Positions 7,900 to 12,417 of a DNA stretch of 12,417 nt are shown here, piece by piece. Under the pieces are notes generated by a model. It searched no databases, was not told the origin of the DNA, and was given only the letters and a program-made list of their open reading frames with translations. The stretch is from Betaproteobacteria bacterium (GTDB lineage: Bacteria; Pseudomonadota; Gammaproteobacteria; Burkholderiales; Burkholderiaceae_E). Where the stretch lies: contig VGHV01000038.1 of NCBI GenBank assembly GCA_016868095.1, positions 1-12,417 of the forward strand, written 5' to 3'. How positions within the stretch are numbered: position 1 is the stretch's first letter; each line of letters begins with the position of its first letter. Made by a program: the position numbers and the translations under genes.

Positions 7900-8756
7900 T
7901 ATCTTGATCCTCCAATAAAGCCCTGCGGGCGAAGTTTAACTATGACCAAAGCGGTCACAAACACGAGCGGGTCGGCCAAAACTGGCAAAACCGCCCAAGG
8001 AAGTCCCGCAGCTAGGGCTCCTACCGCCGCAGCACCGAGAACTGGTCCTTCAAAAGTACCGATACCACCCAACATAATCGATAGGAACCCTTGAACTAGG
8101 AAACGAAGACCCATGTCTGCGGACAGTTGATAGAGAGGTACAACCAATGCACCAGCTAGTCCTGCCAGAGCGGCTCCAAATGCAAAAGTAAATGTATACA
8201 AGGAATCTGTTGAAATGCCAGAGGCCCGCGCCAAACGAGGATTCTCCAGTGAGGCCCGAATTTGAAGGCCAAACGAAGTCTTCGTAAGAAACAACCAACT
8301 TCCGACAATTACCAAAGCAGTTGAGACGATAATCAACGTACGCCAGATTGAAAATTCCAGACTAAACGCAGACCAAGATCCTGATAAAGGTTCAGGAACT
8401 GAACGATAGTGTCCGCCAAGTAAACCGCGGATAGTCTCGCGAATGATTAATCCGATCGCATATGTGCCCAGCATCGCTACAACTGGCAGAGTATAAAATC
8501 GTCGGATAATGCTACGTTCAAGGATGACTCCGAAAAGTCCGACAACCACAGGCGCGCACATTATGCCAACCCAAATGTTGTAGCCAGCATCGTGGACTAT
8601 AAACACAGTGTAGGCCCCGAGCAAGACTAACTCGCCGTGAGCGAAGTTGAATATCCCCATCATGCTGGCGATTACACCTAGGCCAAGAACGATCAAGACC
8701 ATCACTGACGTGAAGGCTAATATGTCAAACAAAAACCGGATCAGTTCAGTAAACAC
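7899..8756 (-). CDS. ABC transporter permease, LivH/UrtB type
   Basis: The 285-residue membrane subunit has around eight hydrophobic segments. NFAHGE (37-42) and the coupling loop GLQIRASLENPRLARASGI (163-181) identify the LivH/UrtB family; the C-terminus LRPQGFIGG is also typical. The start is GTG at 8756: an in-frame TAG lies four codons upstream, and starting at the next Met would remove part of the first membrane helix. The Shine-Dalgarno sequence is poor. A 79-base gap separates it from the preceding amidase gene, and its stop overlaps the next start (TAATG). It forms the pore together with the LivM-type permease encoded two genes downstream; the binding-protein gene lies between the two permease genes, which is unusual. 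Confidence 0.92.
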   Translation of the reverse strand: MFTELIRFLFDILAFTSVMVLIVLGLGVIASMMGIFNFAHGELVLLGAYTVFIVHDAGYNIWVGIMCAPVVVGLFGVILERSIIRRFYTLPVVAMLGTYAIGLIIRETIRGLLGGHYRSVPEPLSGSWSAFSLEFSIWRTLIIVSTALVIVGSWLFLTKTSFGLQIRASLENPRLARASGISTDSLYTFTFAFGAALAGLAGALVVPLYQLSADMGLRFLVQGFLSIMLGGIGTFEGPVLGAAAVGALAAGLPWAVLPVLADPLVFVTALVIVKLRPQGFIGGSR

Positions 8757-8835
8757 TGCTAGGGCCTAATAATTTCATAGCGTTAACATATTTTCCTCGT
8801 ACCCACACCTATCTTGTTGCCCTATTGTTTGACCG

Positions 8836-10233
8836 TCAGCAAGGCGGTTTTACCGCCCCCCATTGAAAGAGGCGTTCGTAAGCTCTGGCAATACGCAAGA
8901 TGCGAGCTTCTCCAAAGGGTCGTCCAATTATCTGAAACCCAACGGGTAATCCAGACTGACAAAAGCCACATGGCAGGCTAACGGAGGGAAGTCCAGTAAC
9001 GTTTGCCGGAGCCGAAAGGCGCACATAGACTTGAGATATTGGCTCCTCGGTACCGTCTGGCCAATTGATCATCATCTCATTTCTTCGCGTTGCTGCAACC
9101 GGGACTGACGGACCAATGATTGCATCAATTCCTCGAAACATCGCTTGCCATTCCCGTTGAATCAAAGTCCTTTGTCTTTGCGCGGCGATATAGTCAACTG
9201 CCGGCAAAAGCATGCCAGCCTCCAAAAAAGTCCTCACATCCGGTTGATAGAGTTCTGCTCTCGAATGGATCATATCCCGATGGTACGCTGAGGCCTCTGG
9301 CATGCACAGACCGAATTCAACAGGAGAAATCATTTCGGCCATAGGGATCTTTACGTCAACAATCTCTGCACCTTCAACCTGCAGCGTCGAAATTGCGTGA
9401 CGCACCAATTGCTCAACCTCTGGATCAACGCGAGCGAAAAAAAAGTTACTAGGCACTCCGATCCGCAACCCCTGAACACCATGTTCAAGTTCCACCAGGT
9501 AATCATCAACCGGTACATCTGCGCTACCAGGATCACGTGAGTCGTAGCCAGCGAGGACGTTCAACGTTGTGGCGCAGTCTCCCACTGTTCGCGCTATTGG
9601 CCCTGCATGATCAAGTGACCAACTCAAAGACGCAATTCCAAATCTACTGACCCTTCCAAACGTCGGTTTGAGGCCAACAACCCCGCACACCGAAGCGGGA
9701 ATTCGAATTGAACCACCTGTATCGGTTCCCATAGCCATGAAGCACCCGCGGGCCGCAACTGTTGCTCCTGATCCTCCGCTTGATCCGCCTGGAATATGAG
9801 CGACATTCCACGGATTGCCAGTTGTCGGCGTCATAATGCCGTAAGCAAATTCGTGCGTATGTGTCATCCCGACAATCACGGCTCCAGCGGCTAGTAATCG
9901 CTCTACGCACGCAGAATCATCGTCAGCGATGTGGTCGTGTCGCACCTTAGAGCTGCAGGTTGTGGGTAGCCCTGCTATGTCATACAAGTCCTTTACGGCA
10001 ACTGGTACGCCGTGGAGTTCACCGCGCCAAAATCCAGCCGCGAGCTCGCGTTCGGCTTGCTCAGCCGCCAAGATTGCTCGAGACTCGGTCAATCTGGCAA
10101 ATGCGTTTAATCTAGGCTCTTGATCCCTAATTCTCTCGAGCGCATTTCGTACTAATTCGAGCGGCGACACAACGCGTCTTCGGAGCAGATCTGCAACTTC
10201 CCTCAGCGGGAGGTCTAATACATCGTTCGTCAC
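8836..10233 (-). CDS. Amidase-signature hydrolase, GatA/AtzE-like
   Basis: This 465-residue amidase-signature enzyme has the complete triad Lys81 (VAVKDL), Ser151 (PGGSSGGS) and Ser175 ([10 protein letters not shown]), numbered from GTG at 10233. The frame extends to an ATG at 10365, but those 44 residues lie inside the upstream small gene and show no family similarity. The GTG is preceded by GGAG at 10241-10244 with 7-nt spacing and follows the small gene's TAA by one base, so GTG is preferred. No GatB gene is present and the GatA C-terminal region is lacking, so it is a metabolic amidase rather than the tRNA amidotransferase subunit. Pairing with a GatC/AtzG-like partner resembles AtzE-AtzG (1-carboxybiuret hydrolase), although the true substrate is unknown. 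It is a different subgroup from the last-gene amidase. Confidence 0.9.
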   Translation of the reverse strand: MTNDVLDLPLREVADLLRRRVVSPLELVRNALERIRDQEPRLNAFARLTESRAILAAEQAERELAAGFWRGELHGVPVAVKDLYDIAGLPTTCSSKVRHDHIADDDSACVERLLAAGAVIVGMTHTHEFAYGIMTPTTGNPWNVAHIPGGSSGGSGATVAARGCFMAMGTDTGGSIRIPASVCGVVGLKPTFGRVSRFGIASLSWSLDHAGPIARTVGDCATTLNVLAGYDSRDPGSADVPVDDYLVELEHGVQGLRIGVPSNFFFARVDPEVEQLVRHAISTLQVEGAEIVDVKIPMAEMISPVEFGLCMPEASAYHRDMIHSRAELYQPDVRTFLEAGMLLPAVDYIAAQRQRTLIQREWQAMFRGIDAIIGPSVPVAATRRNEMMINWPDGTEEPISQVYVRLSAPANVTGLPSVSLPCGFCQSGLPVGFQIIGRPFGEARILRIARAYERLFQWGAVKPPC

Positions 10234-10234
10234 G

Positions 10235-10435
10235 TTAGCGCTCCATCCAGCGTGCTTGGAAGGTATTTGACGGCGGAGTTTCCGCCAAACCATCCGTGTG
10301 GAGCGCGTCAAGGAGCTGAAAAAAGCTTGCAACATCCGGAAGCAGTTGCTGCAGTCGATTCTCATCGATCACCATGTTCGCCGTCTTGCTGGACGCCTTG
10401 AGTAGTTCTAAATCAGGTGGAACACGTAATGTCAT
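10235..10435 (-). CDS. Small GatC/AtzG-like amidase partner protein
   Basis: This 66-residue ORF precedes the GatA-like amidase with a TAA-C-GTG junction, so the two are probably translationally coupled. The pattern is that of GatC-like proteins: an N-terminal helix (LELLKASSKTANMVIDENRL), a second helix (LLPDVASFFQLLDAL), then an extended tail with ETPPSNTFQARW, resembling the P...F..RW ending of AtzG/DUF4089-type proteins. Those small subunits wrap around and stabilise their amidase partner. The ATG at 10435 has only a weak Shine-Dalgarno (GCGAGA, about 5 bases upstream). It is the first gene of the operon. Similarity is by pattern only; the gene is short and could be missed or absorbed into a wrongly extended amidase start. 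Confidence 0.7.
   Translation of the reverse strand: MTLRVPPDLELLKASSKTANMVIDENRLQQLLPDVASFFQLLDALHTDGLAETPPSNTFQARWMER
10241..10244 (-). promoter_or_regulatory. Shine-Dalgarno GGAG deciding the GTG start of the GatA-like amidase
   Basis: GGAG on the minus strand, inside the end of the small GatC-like gene, is 7 bases from the GTG at 10233. It supports GTG rather than the in-frame ATG at 10365 as the amidase start. Confidence 0.6.
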
Positions 10436-10850
10436 GTTTATCTCGCCATATTCAGGATGGACCCAATTACCCGTGGAGCTTTAGTCGCGACCGTTCTCCA
10501 CATGGTTGCCGTAACTAGCGAAGAGGCGCATTTCCCCGCACACCAATCAACGTCACTCGGTTTACAACGCTATTCGAGGAAAGTAAAGAAGTCCAATCAA
10601 AAGGAAGGCAATAATTGCGGCTTAACGAGACGGATGATCGATTGATACCTCCCTTGGAGGATTAGTTCATACAAGAAGAAAGGTACCTGTGGGCACAGCA
10701 GGTACCGCCAAATATCGTGGATGAAGCAACATTTTGTCCGCTGGGTCTTACAGTTTTTTAGACCTTACTTTCGAATGTGCGATCGAACAATACATCGACC
10801 GATTTGCTTGCAATTGTGCAGAACATCGATTCTGGTCAGACGACGCTATC
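10436..10850. other. Non-coding leader upstream of the amide operon
   Basis: These 415 bases lie between the operon's first gene and the right direct repeat and must contain the operon promoter, but I see no convincing -35/-10 pair on the minus strand. Two dyads are visible: CCTCC-ctt-GGAGG at 10648-10660 and a long hairpin at 10682-10706. No regulator gene is present. Short open frames here show no family similarity. Confidence 0.5.
10682..10706. promoter_or_regulatory. Long dyad upstream of the operon, operator or leader hairpin
   Basis: GGTACCTG (10682-10689) and CAGGTACC (10699-10706) are perfect inverted repeats. An alternative fold pairs GGTACCTGTG with CACAG and GTACC through a 3-base bulge. 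On the minus strand a T-rich stretch (TTTCTTCTT) follows, so it could be an intrinsic terminator or attenuator in front of the operon; as DNA it could equally be an operator for a regulator encoded elsewhere. Confidence 0.45.
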
Positions 10851-11206
10851 GCCCTCACCCACCCGCAACCACCCTCAGCTTCCTCGCGCCAACGCCCGGT
10901 ACGACAAAAGCGAGGCTGTTTCCTCCGCCTAGCGTATGGAAAAATAAACCCTATCGATTAGTCCGCAAGTAAGCCATTGATTTAATACACAAATTTTTTG
11001 ACACTGCTTGCGGACTTCGGAATCGCACTTACCCCGGGGGCTTCAGAGAAACCGGGTAAACGCAGAGAATTGGGCCCAAATAGGCCAAAACCGACCAAAC
11101 CCCGCGGTCCGCAGGTTTTGGCATTCACCCGCACCGTTCCGCAGGGGTTTGCAGGGCCTGCAGGAAAAAGGCCCCTAACTCAGAGGAGTTAGGGGTTTGA
11201 GATTGG
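10851..11206. repeat. 356-bp direct repeat, right copy (ssrA downstream region)
   Basis: This is the second copy of the block at 2073-2428, same orientation and length. It ends at the tgg that encodes the CCA 3' end of ssrA and includes the intact ssrA terminator. This suggests it is the resident sequence and the left block its duplicate. The 10-bp inverted repeat arms recur at 10960-10969 and 11007-11016, and the 9-bp inverted repeat at 11084-11092 / 11114-11122. Differences cluster in the A+T-rich spacer (near 10987-10998) and near 11024-11034. Confidence 0.93.
11165..11195 (-). terminator. Intrinsic terminator of ssrA
   Basis: The stem CCCCTAACTC (11172-11181) with loop agag and GAGTTAGGGG (11186-11195) is perfect over 10 bp. 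On the minus strand it is followed by CC and five T. It begins 9 bases after the ssrA 3' end, the expected place for its terminator. Confidence 0.9.
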
Positions 11207-11581
11207 TGGAGCCGGCGGGAATCGAACCCGCGTCCGCAAGACTTCCATGAACAGTTCTACATGCTTAGTCGGCTAATTTGGATCTCGTTGTCGCCTTAGC
11301 CAGCCGACAGGCCGGGCGCCAACCAGTCACCTTTGTTTTAACGGTGCGTCCAAGTGACCCGGCGCACGCGCGATCTGACTTAAGTTACACCACTGCCAAA
11401 CCCAGTTACCCGAATTTGACCCAACCCATCAGCAAGTTGGTGTGGCGCTCACCGGGATTAGGCGGCGAGAGCGAAACGCTCTTCGTTTGCGTTTATTAAT
11501 TTCCCGCTGGATTTACGAGGTAACGAGGCCTCGGCATGCCCTGACCCACTTCCTGACCCACGTCGAAACCAGGTCGGCCCC
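11204..11581 (-). ncRNA. ssrA: tmRNA (transfer-messenger RNA)
   Basis: The 378-nt gene rescues stalled ribosomes by trans-translation with SmpB. The 5' end GGGGCCG pairs with 3' CGGCTCC to form a 7-bp acceptor stem containing the G3-U70 wobble recognised by alanyl-tRNA synthetase, followed by discriminator A and encoded CCA (11204-11206). The conserved 5' region CTGGTTTCGACG and the T-arm GCGGGTTCGATTCCCGC are present. The internal reading frame encodes ANEERFALAA-stop. The 3' end abuts the right direct repeat. The 3' part of ssrA is a frequent integration site for islands and phages, which matters for the repeat structure here. Confidence 0.97.
11458..11490 (-). other. ssrA: tmRNA tag-peptide reading frame
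   Basis: The resume codon is GCA at 11488-11490. The frame reads Ala-Asn-Glu-Glu-Arg-Phe-Ala-Leu-Ala-Ala then TAA at 11458-11460. With the alanine carried on the tRNA-like end, the added degron is AANEERFALAA. The ending ALAA is the usual ClpXP/ClpAP recognition end, and the ERFALAA form resembles betaproteobacterial tags. Confidence 0.93.
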
Positions 11582-11590
11582 AGGATCTTC

Positions 11591-11596
11591 ATTGTA
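11591..11596 (-). promoter_or_regulatory. -10 element of the ssrA promoter
   Basis: TACAAT on the minus strand ends 9 bases before the mature tmRNA 5' end, one mismatch from the sigma-70 -10 consensus. No recognisable -35 hexamer lies at 16-18 bases further upstream, where the sequence is C/G-rich. Confidence 0.65.
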
Positions 11597-11628
11597 GCCT
11601 GCCCGCCCCAAACAGGGGGTTAAACTGA

Positions 11629-11647
11629 TCACTCTTTCAAAAAGTGA
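11629..11647. promoter_or_regulatory. Near-perfect 19-bp palindrome between ssrA and the hydantoinase gene
   Basis: TCACTCTTTCAAAAAGTGA reads the same on both strands except for one mismatched base pair around a central base. It lies in the divergent intergenic region, upstream of the ssrA -10 and about 50 bases before the hyuA ATG, a position suited to a dimeric regulator acting on either gene. No regulator is visible in the window. Confidence 0.4.
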
Positions 11648-11698
11648 CTCTATTGTTCATCCACGCAGACTCGAGCACCGAAACAAACGCCACTAAAG

Positions 11699-12417
11699 AT
11701 GCATACACCGAACGAACAAGATGGCAGGCGGCAAGAGGACAAGGCCAAAAAAATCCGATATCGCTTCGCATTTGATATCGGTGGGACCTTCACCGACCTT
11801 GTTCTACTCGGTAGCGACGGAAGCCTAAGGACTGCAAAAGTACTAAGTGATCAAAGCAATGTGGTTACACCGATCGCCAATGGCGTTCTTCAGCTTTGTC
11901 ATGATTATGATATTGATCTAAATGCCATCGACGAACTCGTCGTTGGTGCAACCACTGCAGTCACCAACTTAGTGATCGAGCGCAAGGGCGCGAAGACCGC
12001 GCTGATTACAACCAAAGGTTTTCGTGATGTTGTCGCCATTGGGCGCGAGTTAAGATACGATATTTATAACTTACATGCGCCCGGACCAGACCCGATCATC
12101 GATCGTGCCTTAAGGCTTGAAATCGATGAAAGAACCGATGCTGAGGGAAAGATAGTCCGATCGCCCTCAAGCGATGCAATCAAATCAACACTAGCCGATG
12201 CCAAAAGTCTTGGCGCTGAATCCATAGCGGTATGTTTACTGCACAGTTTCAGCAACCCGCAGCACGAACTAATGGTCCGCGAACTTGCCAAGCTTGAGTG
12301 TCCGGGCCTACCAGTAAGTTTGTCGCATGAGGTTTTAGGCGAACTTCGCGAATACGAGCGAAGCATTGCAACAATACTCAACGCCTATGTGATGCCCAAG
12401 GTTGGTAACTATTTGAA
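11699..12417 (+). CDS. hyuA: Hydantoinase/oxoprolinase subunit A, N-terminal part (cut by right edge)
   Basis: The frame is open from ATG at 11699 to the right edge, giving 239 residues. Residues 23-33 contain FAFDIGGTFTD, the phosphate-1-type ATP-binding motif that starts HyuA/N-methylhydantoinase A proteins. It is followed by GATTAVTNLVIERKGAKTALIT (83-104) and GFRDVVAIGR (107-116), also typical of the Hydant_A_N domain. Such subunits (about 650-700 residues), usually with HyuB, catalyse ATP-dependent opening of hydantoins, N-methylhydantoin or 5-oxoproline. The ~18 residues before the usual start are charged and extra; the Shine-Dalgarno is weak, but ATG is the first Met after an in-frame TGA at 11645. 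The gene is divergent from ssrA. G+C is like the amide operon, not the left ATPase. The substrate cannot be assigned from this part. Confidence 0.92.
   Translation, partial: MHTPNEQDGRRQEDKAKKIRYRFAFDIGGTFTDLVLLGSDGSLRTAKVLSDQSNVVTPIANGVLQLCHDYDIDLNAIDELVVGATTAVTNLVIERKGAKTALITTKGFRDVVAIGRELRYDIYNLHAPGPDPIIDRALRLEIDERTDAEGKIVRSPSSDAIKSTLADAKSLGAESIAVCLLHSFSNPQHELMVRELAKLECPGLPVSLSHEVLGELREYERSIATILNAYVMPKVGNYL

Larger units (their letters stand above)
2073..11206. mobile_element. Candidate ssrA-associated island bounded by direct repeats
   Basis: Two 356-bp direct repeats enclose the whole amide operon, and one of them abuts the 3' end of ssrA. The cargo is a self-contained catabolic cassette. 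No integrase or transposase gene lies between the repeats, so mobility, if it ever existed, must have used functions outside the window or homologous recombination between the repeats. The duplicated block is longer than a normal att core, so a segmental duplication is an alternative. Confidence 0.35.

Noticed and set aside
10234..10365. N-terminal extension of the GatA-like amidase to ATG 10365
   Set aside because: The extra 44 residues overlap the GatC/AtzG-like gene in another frame, lack amidase similarity, and the GTG at 10233 has GGAG at good spacing.
10457..10645. 62-residue plus-strand frame in the operon leader
   Set aside because: No ribosome binding site, no recognisable domain, and divergent position without a promoter; likely chance.
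10734..10961. Plus-strand frame running from the leader into the right repeat
   Set aside because: Its second half is the repeat; the left copy has different upstream sequence in frame. No family similarity and no ribosome binding site recognised.
10998..11192. 64-residue plus-strand frame in the right repeat, also open in the left copy
   Set aside because: It ends within the terminator stem, starts only with TTG, is Pro/Arg/Lys-rich as expected from base composition, and the repeat is better explained as non-coding ssrA downstream sequence.
2073..11206. Composite transposon or IS element flanked by the repeats
   Set aside because: The repeats encode no transposase and show no IS-like terminal inverted repeats or short target duplications at their edges.
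11278..11499. 73-residue plus-strand frame
   Set aside because: It is antisense to the tmRNA body, whose structure and tag frame explain the sequence.
1..12417. CRISPR array, rRNA or canonical tRNA genes
   Set aside because: No regularly spaced short repeats and no rRNA sequence; the only tRNA-like structure is the tmRNA acceptor and T-arm.

Overview
The window looks like part of a betaproteobacterial (Burkholderiales-like) chromosome. The main evidence is a complete tmRNA gene (ssrA, minus strand, 11204-11581). Its tag reads ANEERFALAA, which resembles the (A)N.ERFALAA tags known from Betaproteobacteria. Homology calls were made by reading the translations and recalling family motifs; no search was run.

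Layout. (1) 1-1871, plus strand: the C-terminal ~620 residues of a large SMC/Rad50-like ATPase of the YhaN type, cut by the left edge and clearly richer in G+C than the rest. (2) 1872-2532: non-coding. It contains the left copy (2073-2428) of a 356-bp direct repeat. (3) 2533-10435, minus strand: one tight operon of eight genes. In transcription order these are a GatC/AtzG-like small protein, an amidase-signature hydrolase, an inner-membrane permease, a Tat-exported substrate-binding protein, a second permease, two ABC ATPases, and a second amidase related to nitrile-pathway amidases. Several junctions overlap or are separated by 1 nt. (4) 10436-10850: non-coding leader with a strong hairpin. 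(5) 10851-11206: right copy of the direct repeat, ending exactly at the 3' CCA of ssrA and containing the intact ssrA terminator. (6) 11204-11581: ssrA. (7) 11699 to the right edge, plus strand: the N-terminal part of a hydantoinase/oxoprolinase subunit A (HyuA family).

How the genes work together. The ABC genes form a complete branched-chain-amino-acid/urea/short-chain-amide class importer. One ATPase has the LSHGEQQWLEI signature typical of UrtD-like subunits. With an amidase gene at each end, the operon is best read as uptake of an amide or ureide, followed by cytoplasmic hydrolysis to a carboxylate and ammonia. The substrate cannot be told from sequence. The neighbouring hydantoinase would fit the same theme of cyclic and linear amide nitrogen use, but it is divergently oriented and lies beyond ssrA.

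The operon sits between two ~93%-identical, indel-free direct repeats next to ssrA, a well-known integration hotspot. This suggests an ssrA-associated island or an old duplication at this site. No integrase, transposase or CRISPR array is visible. The repeat carries iterated TCCGCARG octamers, one of which also occurs inside ssrA; this is the most unexplained structure in the window.
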